From Pyrrhosoma nymphula (lineage: Eukaryota; Arthropoda; Insecta; Odonata; Coenagrionidae), in the NCBI GenBank assembly GCA_963573305.1, contig OY754331.1, positions 93,239,434-93,303,433 of the forward strand: a stretch of DNA of 64,000 nt. Direction: 5' to 3'. Numbering within the stretch: the stretch's first letter is position 1; the number at the start of each line of letters is the position of its first letter. Made by a program: the position numbers and the translations under genes. Below, piece after piece: positions 1-11,000 of this stretch. The notes beneath the pieces are model-generated. The model had not been told where the DNA came from. It was given only the letters and a program-made list of their open reading frames with translations, and did not search any database.

Positions 1-480
1 CGATGTTGTCGTCGACGCGTTTCAAGACGTCGCCTTCGGCTAGTTGTCGTGTGTGACCCGCTCGCCTCTCTGCCGATGCCGGCCTTCCATCTTGTATTTC
101 GCCGACGGGAAGCACCGATGGCTCGTGGAGTTGGTCGAGCGTGGCCAGTCGCTCTTGCGTGACACGAGCACGCGATGGGGACCCACAAACCAGTCGGACG
201 GGTCCAACGGCGAGCGAGCGCTCTTGCCCAAGAGACTCAGCCTCCGCTCGCCCCCGTCCCCACAGCGAACATCGGGTCCCACACTCCCTCTTGTGTGCGT
301 GTTACGTAGATAGATCTTCGGAGCGCCAGTGCCAGAGAGTGTATGTATGTGAACAAAGTTGACCTCATTGTTTAGGGCGCCTTGCCCTTCCGCCGTCGCC
401 ACTCCACTTAACCTGTCCCGCTCCAAAGGTCCTCGCCTCTGTCAATGTCTTCGTTGACGGCACCCCTGCAGGATTATTGC
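1..480. other. CpG-rich segment, possible promoter or non-coding exon
   Basis: This stretch is clearly richer in G+C and CpG than the AT-rich sequence that follows it. Short ORFs occur on both strands but overlap one another and resemble no family I know. A non-coding first exon or promoter is possible, either for the Psc gene (whose first coding exon has a splice acceptor) or for a gene to the left. No splice donor or core promoter element is convincing enough to call. Confidence 0.3.
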
Positions 481-1906
481 CAATAACTAGCCGTCAATCG
501 TATTAAATACAATCTTTATTCGTCCATATGGTTACTCCGCGAGACTAAAGTCTACCGTGCGAGCCTTCGCGGGGACGTGTGGCAGGGGCTGTTGGGACAT
601 CAGCCTTGAAAATAGGAGTGTATGGGGAAAAGGAATTGGAGGAGAGAAAAGGAAAGTGAGTTTTAGGAAAACAGAGGGTGTTAGTGTATCGCTCCGTTTA
701 TGTTGTAAGTATTGATTAATGATGCATCGGAAATAGACATTTTGTACTTATCACTTTATCGGCGTAGGTATCTCTCTAATTTGGTCGTTTCTAGCAGTTC
801 TAGATATGTAGTGCCGGATTAACACAATATCTTCCTTATCATCCTGAACCATCCACATCCTTGCAGTGGTCACAAATTACTTTTGCCTTCCTCTGCCTTC
901 TATGGCGTTTCGTAGTAGCCACGACCTTCTTCCATCGTTTGCCAAAAGATTGGAACGCTAGCTTAGTTATATGTTCAAATGGCCTCCGCTTCCAGTCAAG
1001 AAGTAATAGACTGACGATAAGATTTTGAGTCGGAGACAATCCACCAGATATTCCCTCTTATCTCTCATCGTCCATTGCATAATGTTCTCCGGCTGCGTTG
1101 ATTAGAACCCTTGGGAATCCTTAAGAAGGCATAATACGGGATTCCACCCGGAGAACACCACCCCTGGTCTCCGAACTTCGGCTCTCTCATTAATGATGAA
1201 TGGTGGAGGGATCCCTTCGTAGCTACTCCTTATTATCCCTGGGTGGCGAAGGGCGAGGGGATTCAAAATTCAGACGGCTCTCAATTCTTTAAGATCCTCC
1301 CGTCCTTTGAAATCAACGCAGGGGTTCTGATTCTCCACCCCAAGTCTTCAGTATTCAACCTTTCCAATTCCCCCCCTGTGTTTTCCATCTCTCTTTGCCT
1401 TCTTCTTCGTCTTATTAAGCTCAAGTCTCCACCCCTCCGCCTTCACCACCCCCAGCCCTCCTCCCCTCCCCCACCGCACACTTCCACCCCTTCTCCCCAC
1501 CCACCTGTTGAGCCGTCGGCACTGCAGCGCGTGGAGGGTGGTCCCAAGTGAGCGATGGAAATCTGAGAGCGTCGTGTCGGAGTGTTTGGGGTGGAGGGAG
1601 GTGGGTGGAGGGGAGCGAGGAAGGATGAGTGTAGGGGGAGAAAGAACGATTAAGTTGAGTTCTCAAAATGTTGGGGGAATCCGGGAGAAAGTGGTTTTAC
1701 GATTCTTCAATCTCATCTTCTTTCGGCCGCCATCATATTACTCATACTGATCTTGCCTTCGCCCGTCTAATCGGCAGTATCTACTCAGTTTAGTCCTGTT
1801 CTACAAGCAAACCGAATTTGTGTGTGGCTGCGGTAACCCTTCACCCGATATGCCATGTATTAAATGATGTTCGTATGCGAAGTTTTTGAAACTAATTATG
1901 AAATTG
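481..1906. other. Non-coding, no gene recognised
   Basis: I see no gene here. A pyrimidine-rich patch near 1360-1510 creates artefactual proline- and serine-rich ORFs on both strands. Confidence 0.5.
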
Positions 1907-2110
1907 AAGATATTTCACTTTGGGTTCTCCTTCCGGGTCCATCCATCTCTCTACAATATTTCGCCAGCGTTCCTGCTGGCTTCATCAGGTCCGCTGAAGT
2001 TTGAGGATCCCCCACTTCAGCGGACCTAAGGAAGCCAGCTGAAACGCGGACGAAATATGGTCCAGAAAGATGGGTAGACGCGGAAGAAGACCCGAAAGTG
2101 AAATATCTTT
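1907..2110. repeat. Palindromic element with hammerhead-like motifs (A)
   Basis: Two arms of about 95 bp (1907-1999 and 2013-2110) are imperfect reverse complements around a short centre. The minus strand of the left arm reads CUGAUGA (1988-1982), one extra A, a perfect 6-bp stem GCCAGC/GCUGGC with a 6-nt loop (1980-1963), then GAAAUAUU (1962-1955). The right arm carries a decayed + strand copy: CUAAGGA at 2026-2032 and GAAAUAU at 2052-2058. In that copy GGAC (2022-2025) can pair with GUCC (2060-2063) as stem I. The order and pairing match a type I hammerhead. Catalytic activity is not shown. Confidence 0.6.
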
Positions 2111-3703
2111 ATCTTGTGAAATATCTTTAAACGAATTTTGTGAATTTTCTATTAACGAATTGATGAAAGTGAAATACCTATGAACTCAAAGACTCCGCGG
2201 AAGCCTTCACGGATAATTATAAACTTGTCTCGATTTAATGAATAGCGAAGAAATGTACGCGTATTAGGGTGCCAGTACATTTTTTTGTGAATTGCAGCAT
2301 TGATGCAAGACGTGCTTTATATTAGTATTTATAGTTAGGGGTTGATCTTCACCGAGAAGCAACTAACCAGGCTACTAAGTAATTCACGACATGTTTATCC
2401 TATTTTAATGACAGCTTTTCCGATCTTTACCGTACGTCAGGAGGAAAACAATTTACTGTTCGGGTCTATTCTGTAGTTGTTATCGGTTATCAATAGCCAT
2501 CTCAGCAAAATCCTATTTTGTACGGTTGCCTACTGTCGTTTGACGGTGGCTAGGCTTAAAGAGATCAGCGTCCTCTGTAACTACGTTGCTAATCATGATA
2601 CACGTTCTTCGAAGTTGTATATACCTGTAACAATAAAACGGCGTCAACTGCTTGCTTCTATGTGTCACGAGTTTCATTTTAATTGGATTCGAATGAGCGC
2701 GTTGAGGTACCTTCAGTTTGTTTGAGTGAATGTCGATCTGGACAATCTTAAATATTTGTCTTCATCCTATGAATGCAGATGCACGGTAATCCTTAGTTTT
2801 ACAGTGGTGCTCGTGCTTACACGTTTCTAGTGTTCAGCAATTTCACTCTGGTTCACCCCACCTCTGTGTCCAGGGCAGACCTTCTGCTTTTCCTTCGGTT
2901 CCTTTTGTCGTGAACTACGAGATTTTCATTTGAAATTTCATTTCGTTCTTCATGTGCCGAAACTTTCGTCATTTTTCGTCTTCAAACGGCCCCGTTTTTT
3001 CTCAGTTACATTTCACTTAATATTCTGTATCCGCATGTGGCCCTCTAGCAGCTTGGATATTCTTCTATTAACAAATCTGTTCATTTGTGATCCACGTAAA
3101 TAGTATCGTTAGTTTTTAGGTCGTTGGTTTCGTTTAATTACGCAAATCTCGGGTTGTTTTGGATTATTTTATTATAATATTGCGTAAATCATTGGAATCC
3201 GACGCGGTTTTGTTCAGTTTTCGGCAACCGCACTTTGCTGAAGTTCCTGAAATGGCACCTTTTTGCGTAAATAAATCGGCATTCCTTCGTTGGTGTTGGT
3301 TAGTGTTGATGTGTTTTTCTGTTGAGACAGGGAAGGGTGGTTGCCGTTTGTGTCAAGTGGGTGGCGCTGCTTGGATCGATGCCGTGTCTTGGCGGTGATT
3401 GGAGGAGAGACAGATTGGCGTGGCGGTGGAGAGGAGGGGCGAGGCTTTGATTAATTTATTTGCTTTTTTCCGGTCGACCGTGGAAAGATCCTAGCATTTG
3501 CGCCAGTCAAAGTGGAGACTACGAATTACACTTATCGTTTTGTGTACGGGGAAATATCGAGCATTTCCCTGAAAGACATTATGTAGGATAGATTTAATTT
3601 TGATGAGTCAATGCTACATCATATTAGATAAGATTATGCATTTATTTCATTTATATTTTTTTGTAAACCATGATAAAATAGTCTATAATTCCTATCATTC
3701 ACA
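2111..3703. other. Non-coding, AT-rich, no gene recognised
   Basis: No reliable gene is present. A short ORF at 2477-2725 has a faint likeness to the C-terminal end of non-LTR reverse transcriptases (an N-H-D-T-R-S stretch), but this is too weak to call. Confidence 0.4.
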
Positions 3704-4290
3704 TTGCATCACAGAAAAAACAACACTGTGTTCTTTTTGTACAAGGTGCTAAGACTATTCTACTTTCGTAGCGGAAATAACCCTAAAGTCTTGGATAAGC
3801 CTCATTCATACAATCTGCGGAAAAATGATTTGTATGTTTTGCCCAAACCATATATAACCTTATCAAACGATGGTTTCTTTATTTGGGGCCAAATATTTTC
3901 AACAGCTTGCCACAGAGTATCCAAGCCAGTTCTAGCATCAAAATTTTCCAAAAGCAGGTGAAACTCTGGCTATTTACTTGTGGAAATATGATTAGGGATC
4001 TATTTTAGAGAATGTTTGCTATCCATATCCTGTTTTGTACTTTTGTGTATTTATTTCTATTCCTTTGTTTTTTATGTACATTATTTTTCTGAAATAAAGA
4101 GTTTCTCTTTCCAACTGGAGACATTTTGTTTTTATAAAAAAAATTGTGCTAGTATTACTATAATATTTTGAAGGTGACTCCACCAACAGGCAAATGCCTT
4201 AGGGATCACCTAAAGCTCCAGTCTGTGTTTATTGTTATATATTGTGTGCAAAACTTGATGGAGCAATAAATATATTTATTATTATCTTAC
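3704..4290 (+). mobile_element. Non-LTR retrotransposon 3' end, decayed
   Basis: The reading frame from 3704 contains the pattern seen at the C-terminus of CR1/jockey-like reverse transcriptases: H-S-Y-N-L-R-K-N, then a segment of about 30 residues, then a lysine-rich end before a W/L-F motif. The final part (Q-V-K-L-W-L-F, around 3955) is shifted out of frame, so the copy is broken. Downstream, the sequence up to 4290 ends in GAGCAATAAATATATTTATT and a TTATTA-rich run, the usual 3' tail of such elements. It is possible that two 3' ends of different elements lie side by side here. Confidence 0.55.
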
Positions 4291-5440
4291 GAGAGGTAAG
4301 TATATCGCCAATAACATAGGTATTTAAAGCTTAGACATATAAAACGGGAGGGTGACAATTCTACAGAAATAATATTCGCTACGAAAAAATCTAATATTGA
4401 CTCGTAAGAATCAATATTGTCTTCCGGTAATCGCATCCTGCATGGATTTCCAAAGCAAATTTGTGTGGTCCTTCACTGCTGTCTTTAGGTGGACATTATT
4501 TCCAGCCTCTTCAGTTTTGCATGGACTTGTAGTGCCCTGAATGCTGTGTGTACTGGAGAGGCCTTCTATGTGGTGTATGTTCTTTTGCATGGAGACTTGC
4601 ATGAATAATTCTTAAGAATTTTGTGTACTCTTTGCTTTTAATATGGATTTATTTATCCTAAATAACCTATATCTGGTAATCAAAATGCTAGGGAACTATT
4701 TTCCATTATAATGAGCTGGTTGATCTCTATCCATTCGGTCATCTGCTAAATATTAGAGAATTATGCCGCTTGGCATTCTGTGACCAGCAACAACTTACAT
4801 CGAGTGTCTTATTTTTATAAATTGCATTCTTAGCCAAACTAATACTACAGTAGCAATGATACCTTGATTTCATTTGTAAATAGGATGTATTCTTTTTTCT
4901 GCAGGTCTTATTCATTTCCAGTTACCTTATCATCTTTTTCTCTGTCTAGCAATAATTCAAGTAACTCTGATAGATTATTATAAATGTTCGGACCATCAAA
5001 TCCTTTAGCCGTGACTCGATCGCTCGTAATTTTTCGGAGAAAATGGTTATAGTTTTTTTCAAATTAAGGCTCTTAATTGGATTTGAGCATCATAAAATTA
5101 GTCAAACTCCATTTATAAAATGTGACACATTTTATTTTCGCCAGAAAAAAATGGCTGAACTCTCCTAACATTCTGCGTCTAAAAATCGGGTTTCCATACC
5201 TATACGATGACGCGTCTATTCGTTTGTTTACATCATAAAGAACTGAGCGGGAATTCTCGGACTCATGATAAGCTCGTGCAATTTTTAAACGAATACTTTG
5301 ATGGAAATTGAATTCTTGTTTCAATTTACGTTTAGGGTACTTGGCCTTCACACTCGTCTCCCATTATTCTGCAGCAGGCTCGATGAATTTCAGGTGAAAT
5401 TCGTGGAGTAACTCGTTCAGCTTGGTGTGATTCGGTCGGC
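4291..5440. other. Non-coding, no gene recognised
   Basis: AT-rich sequence. ORFs at 4411-4602 and 5073-5351 (minus strand) show no recognisable domain and no splice support. Confidence 0.4.
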
Positions 5441-5559
5441 ATGAATGATTTAGAGGGCCCTTTTCTTCACGAGTGGAATAGGTTGGAAACGGAAAGATAT
5501 CTTTCATTTTGCGGAGCAATATGTCTTGTAAGCAATGCTAAGAGCAGGGGAGGTTTTCG

Positions 5560-5850
5560 AGGGATCAGGGTAAGGGGGGCGGTGGGGGTTTGCCCGTGTA
5601 ATGACGCCTGTGCCTTTTCCCCTTCCCATGATCCCACTCTCCCCCGCTGGCTAGCGCCCCCGCCGCCCTGCCCCCGGGGGGTGGCAGGGGGGGTTAGTGT
5701 TGCGCGCGAGGGTGAGAGGGGATCAATAAGGGGTGTGGCGGGGGCGGCTCAGGGGTTTGCCGGAGGGGAGGTGGAACGGCGCTCGGGAAAAGGGGATGAG
5801 AGGGGTCGGAAGTCTCCTTGGGGTATTCTTTCCGGGATCTTGCATCGTCG
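5560..5850. other. G-rich, CpG-containing patch upstream of Psc
   Basis: A purine- and G-rich block with scattered CpG sits about 2 kb upstream of the first coding exon of Psc. It gives a long-looking ORF (5441-5914) made of glycine, arginine and proline runs, which I read as a composition artefact. It could hold the Psc promoter or 5' UTR exon, but nothing in the sequence decides this. Confidence 0.3.
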
Positions 5851-5978
5851 TCGGAGCTGTAAACGTGGTGCAATTAGAGAGATGCTGAAGGAAATGATTT
5901 ATTGTTTCAGATAAATGAAGTTATCAGCCGTCATCGATCCAAAAATTGGTTTACTCTTCTCTCAGCTAAACACTTCAT

Positions 5979-6199
5979 TGCCATGTTTGTCGATGAATAT
6001 CTTTTACTAATACCACTTTTATTTAAATTAAGCGACCTGGGTTTCAGTGAATAATCACCATCATCAGGCATTAATTGAGATCTGTAACAAATACAGATCT
6101 CAATTAATGCCTGATGATGGTGATTATTCACTGAAACCCGGGTCCCTTAATTTAAATAAAAGTGGCATTAGTAAAAGATATCCATCGACAAACATAATG
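5979..6199. repeat. Palindromic element with two intact hammerhead-like motifs (B)
   Basis: Arms of about 107 bp (5979-6085 and 6091-6199) are near-perfect reverse complements around a 5-nt centre. Each arm carries a complete hammerhead-like motif reading outward. On + it is CUGAUGA at 6111-6117, then stem II GGUGA/UCACU with loop UUAU, then GAAACCCGGGUC at 6133-6144. On minus it is CUGAUGA at 6067-6061 and GAAACCCAGGUC at 6045-6034. The arms differ by only a few substitutions, so this is the youngest-looking palindrome in the window. Confidence 0.75.
6026..6077 (-). ncRNA. Hammerhead-like ribozyme motif, best copy
   Basis: Every hammerhead element is present in order. Stem I is AAUUAA/UUAAUU plus GC/GC with one bulged U. 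The core is CUGAUGA. Stem II is GGUGA/UCACU capped by UUAU. GAA is followed by stem III ACC/GGU with a 2-nt CA loop and then C, the expected cleavage residue (between + strand bases 6034 and 6033). Hammerheads with such short stem III are known from Penelope-like elements. The departure from the canonical form is one extra U between the core and stem II. Self-cleavage is an inference. Confidence 0.5.
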
Positions 6200-6361
6200 G
6201 AATACCACAAAGTCAATTGTGAACTAGTGAATTTCGTACTTCATTCCCACTTTAATCTTCATTTTCATGCCCAACGACAAACATAATGGAATACCACAAA
6301 GTCAATTGTGAACTAGTGAATTTCGTACTTCATTCCCACTTTAATCTTCATTTTCATGCCC
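6186..6361. repeat. 89-bp tandem duplication beside palindrome B
   Basis: The 89-bp unit starting CGACAAACATAATGG (6186-6274) is repeated without visible change from 6275 until about 6360. The first unit begins inside the right end of palindrome B, so the duplication arose after or with that insertion. Confidence 0.85.
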
Positions 6362-7808
6362 CTTTTATTTTGACTGTTGTATTCCATCCTTGAACTTCCC
6401 TGTTAAATCTTCCCATTCATTTCTCCTTCCAAGATTGTTTTAAAGAGGCTGTTTTGTAGCACATGTGTTCAATGAGTGTGTCTCTCCTCATTCTCTAAGC
6501 AATCCATGAACATATATCCTTCCCACCTCTTCGTAGGATCTTTACTTTGGTGATCTTTCCATCTGTGTAATCCTCATCATTCTTCGGTCACACCTCATTT
6601 CCTTCGTCCCCAATCTTCTTTTCTCTGCAGATGCTTCAGTGCCTTTTAGGAGCGTGCTCCATGCATATGCTTGTACGAAGTGCTTTCGATTTGTATGCTC
6701 GTGTCGCTAGCAGTGCTAGAAAAGGTTGTGGCGTAATTATGTTTCTGTTATTTTAGACTGGTCGATGATTTAACTTACACTTATCTTTATTTATCAGAGA
6801 TTGGGATTATTTTTCAAATTTAGGCGTGTCAAATGGTGTTTAAACGTGGGTGCACCTTGGTCAAGTTTGAAAATGTGGTTAATATTTCTTCGAATTGGTG
6901 TCTAATGTTTACAAAATACCTAAGTATTCCTTCCCCTTACACATTAAAATGTATTTTATAGATTATAGATATTATATAAAATATAATATTTTATATTATT
7001 TCTATAATCCCCTGGTCGTTCTTCGTCCTGGCCGTAAATTCCTAATCTTGAATAATTAATGTTATTTTATATAAAATAACATTAAAAATTCTTGTCACAG
7101 CTGTAATATCACGTTACCGTGAGCTAAAATATGTGTAGCTTTACCGGCAACATAAGATTACAACTGGATTGGCCACGCAATCCGCTCTTTTTTATCCTTT
7201 GGACAATAAGCCCGATAATTTAAAATATTTATCTTAGCTTCGCATTGAAAAGGGAATATGGTGCTGGTTATTGTTAGATGCACCCTTGAAATGTAAATCA
7301 CCTACCTTGGTTAGACATTTTGTTCCCAGATGTCACTTAAAATGGCAACCATGACTGGTGTTTTCCACGTAGATTTGATGCTGATGATTCACCGCCTTGG
7401 AGATAAGAGTAGGCTTACGTGTTTTGTCGATCAATATTAGTGCCGTATCGAGGGAACTTACGTTTTCGATAAAGATTTTCAGAATTTGGTGTAATATTTT
7501 TAAATTAATAACCATTAACTCTCTAATAATTGTCGTATTAAGGTCAGAAAGTTGTATATAACTCTTTAAAGTGAATGATGGAGGATAAGGGATGATTATA
7601 TAAATTGGTCTATTGACTGCCATCCTTCAAATTATACCCTTTTAGAACTGGGATCAATGTTTAAATCTTTATCTCCTCACGTAAAAGTTTGTTCAAACTG
7701 AAATAAAAGTTGTGTCTATCTGGACTATATTTTTATCTTTATCTTTCTTCACTATGCAGTGACTTGGTTGCTCAATTTTTCTCTCCATTTTCTCGTTTTA
7801 TGTTGTAG
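6362..7808. other. Non-coding AT-rich upstream or 5' intron sequence
   Basis: No gene is seen. The stretch contains very AT-rich dyads around 6955-7010 and a perfect 28-bp palindrome at 7057-7084. It ends in a pyrimidine-rich tract (about 7775-7806) followed by TAG, the splice acceptor of the first coding Psc exon, so at least its 3' part is probably intron. Confidence 0.5.
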
Positions 7809-7875
7809 CTGTGGAGCGGCGGGAGGTTGTGACCGCTTTGGATCAGGGCCTGCCCATAGGGAGGCGGCCGCGGAG
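7809..7875 (+). other. Psc: Psc 5' UTR part of the first coding exon
   Basis: The acceptor AG is at 7807-7808, after a strong pyrimidine tract. The 67 nt before the ATG are GC-rich and stay open in the coding frame. The start is placed at 7876 because it has a purine at -3 and precedes a short N-terminus of the length usual in PCGF proteins. An upstream non-coding exon must exist if the acceptor is used. Confidence 0.6.
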
Positions 7876-8023
7876 ATGCCCCTGGAAGAGGGCGAGGCCC
7901 CCGGGGCCACCCCGGGCAGCACGAAGAGGATCAAGATCCGGGACGTGAACGCCCACCTGGCGTGCGTCCTGTGCAGCGGGTACCTCGTCGACGCCACCAC
8001 CATCATCGAATGCATGCACTCGT
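7876..8023 (+). CDS. Psc: Psc coding exon 1 (start, first half of RING)
   Basis: Encodes residues 1-49 plus one base. It contains the conserved HLACVLCSGYLVDATTIIEC stretch (residues 27-46) and ends at MHS. The donor GTGAGT at 8024-8029 follows directly. Confidence 0.9.
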
Positions 8024-11000
8024 GTGAGTACCATCTATCGTCACTCAAGTTTAAATCCCTCCGCCAAAATATTTCTCAAATAAGATTATATCAAATAAGC
8101 AGGTTTGTCAAAACATCGTGAACTCAGTAATTCATACGCATTTTGGAATATGCCAAAAGCTGTCGCTGCAAGACACATCCACGTGGTTTATCGCGAGTAA
8201 TAGCAAGCACAAAGGATAATCCTTGGGTCGGAAAGTAAGTACATAGTTGGCCGAAGAACTATGTATTGTAACGCTGCTCTCATCAATTGTAGATATTAGG
8301 TGTGCGTCTCCTAGGAAAATAAGAGAAAGAAAAGACGACTTTGGGCCAAAAAAAATGGTATCTCTGCGACCCTGCTTCTTGTTAATTCTTGTGACGGTCC
8401 ACTGATTCAATTAACGCAACCATCTCGTCCCTGCTTCCACTTGGTCATAGAAAAGCAGTAAAATCCGCGTTGAAATAACGAGGCACGTTTAAGGGTCTGG
8501 GATACGGTGGAGATTCGGTCCTGTTCTCCCCCAATGCCTCAGCATTTTATCGGATAATGACGAGTAAAATCGATAATATTGGCAGGCGTAGATATTCGAT
8601 GTGGAGCCATGGCCGATACGGAAAAGGTGAGGGAGAGTCTCCGCTTGGAGGCGAAGGGAATTTCCAGTCCTCGGCCGCCGCCCCGTGCGCTTGAAATATT
8701 CATGGGATGCACGGCACACGGCACAAGGGTCCCCTTCCCTCTCCACACGCGGGATGCCGTCTCGAACAGCCGCAGACCGGGCTGTTTCCCCTCGTCAATA
8801 GGTTATCAGGAGTGAGGTCTTCATTCTTCTTTGTTTTACAAGTTGAGAGCTGAAGATTGGGAGAAACGAGAGAACGTCTTTCAGAGAAACTCGCAAGGTT
8901 TAGTTGATTATATATATATATATATATATGTATACACACAGGGAAAGTTTCGCCAATAGGCCACAACAATAAAAAATACACTGGACTGGGGGTGGGGAAA
9001 GAAAAGTAAAGTAAAGAGACGACTTACTGGGAACGTTTCGAGCCTGTAAGATCTTCGTCAGTTGGAGAAAAAGTGAAAAAAAAATATATATACATATATA
9101 TCTTCTTCACAAGTCTTCTAAAGCTGAGGAAGGACCAACCGGTCCGAAACGTTCCGTAAGGAAAAATTCTTTATCTCTTTCTTCTACCTCCTGTAAGTTT
9201 TATTTTATATATTTGTGGCCAATTGGCGAACGTTTCAAAAAAATATTTATATTATATTAATCAGCTTCCAAATATGCTCGTACCGTCGGGAGCGGTGTGG
9301 GGGAAAATCCACTCTTAATTCCCAGAGATAAATTCATTTGCGGTTACAGTTTTTTTGCAATCAATGCTTCAATGCGATACTTAATTTTGTGTGATATTGC
9401 AATTGACGCTGTGATGATGGCCAATCCAGTGAGGAGTGGTGTTCATGTTGAGATATTCCGTAAGGTATTTTATTTCTAGCTACATCGGCGACCAAGTTTT
9501 GGAAAACGTGGATATCCAACTCCGTGGAAGTCCGTATAAGTCAGGTAAACGATCTTATCACCATAATTTAATGACAAATATTTCCCTGAAGACTTTTTTT
9601 ATATTTTAAATTTTTCACCAAGAAATTAAAGTTCATGACAAAACGTTGAGACCCTCGATATTTTATTGCTGTATAGCTTCTAATGGGTTGAACCTATTTT
9701 TAATAAATTCAAAGCATCTGATTGAAGGTTCACTTCGGCGTTTCTTGATGTGTGCTGACATTTTTGTGATAACTAAGGACTCAGAGTAAATAATTAAGTA
9801 TGTGGGAATGAAGCGGATGGCAGAGAGGATAGTGGGAGAGCTGCTGTAAGCTCATCTTCGGATTAATTAATACTGATGAATGACGTTGAATCATTCTGTT
9901 GTTGTGTCACAACTTGAGTACAAGTGGAAGGTGAGACATTGCAAATCTCTGAACTCAGCACGCTATCCGCTAACTCAGACGACCTTGAGTAAAACTGTTT
10001 GTTAGCATATTATCGCCATGGTTAAAAGCTCCCAATGTAGCTCCCTTTCGTCAGCTCAACTCTCTCATTCGCAGCGGACGTGCCAGAAGGCTGTCGACCT
10101 TTGCGAATCCTCGCTTTTGCACTCACATGCCAGTTACTCGGCGCATAATACTGACTGAGTCACCACTTGCGAGCTCTGATGGTTTTACACTTTGCCGTTC
10201 TAGTAGTGTGCACCTTTTTGCTTTTTTTTAACTTGTGAAGAAATGGGGATGCTAAACGTAAGTAACCGGGGAACGTTGGTTCCTCTTTCCGAGCTGGCTT
10301 ACTTTTCTCATCTGTATCGCTGTGGGGAGGGACTTAAAAGCTTCTCAGCGCGGCTTCCTTTTATGGCCTGTTGTTGAACGAGTGTTTCTTTGAGTTTCTT
10401 TGAGGGAGTTGAACGAGAGAAGCAAAAGCAAATTCCTGCAACAAGAGTCGACGAATTGTGTGATATGTATCGCGAAAAAGTAATTCATTAGAATATATCT
10501 TTTGTTGAAATGGCAACGCAATGGACAATTGGAAAGAAGAGCGCACTTGTGAAATTCATGTGGAGAAATAACTGCTCTGTTGACCATGGGAAACCTATAA
10601 TTTTAGGAATATCTACCTATTGATTCAAAATTTAAAAAAAACTTAAAAATCGTGACATAATATAAATTATTTCCGGGTATAAATCCCCGAGCAATATTAT
10701 CGTTTTGCCTGGTGTAAACGGGAAAGACAAGCCAGAATCAGGAGTTGTGAAGTACTCTTGAAAAGGATCTAAAATACTATCCCACATCTTTAAACTGGGC
10801 ATGAATGCATTGGAATTATGTATGATTGTCCTAGTTTTTTATATGTGAGTTCAAAATATTTGGGCGTTTCTTCTGAAAATGATCATACCTTAAAAAAACG
10901 TGTTTCCATAAAGTGACAACGCAGCCCATCTTTCGTATCTGAAAGATGAAATATGGAGATGTCATTAAACTAGCGATGAAATCATCTTGTTGCATTTTTT

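Noticed and set aside
2477..2725. Possible non-LTR reverse transcriptase C-terminus
   Set aside because: Only a short NHDTRSSKL likeness; the following W-N-x-L-P type motif is not convincing.
5441..5914. 157-codon ORF upstream of Psc
   Set aside because: Made of Gly/Arg/Pro runs from G-rich DNA, with no domain and no splice support.
7759..7875. In-frame upstream ATG at 7759 as Psc start
   Set aside because: It lies in the pyrimidine-rich tract before the acceptor at 7807-7808 and would be intronic.
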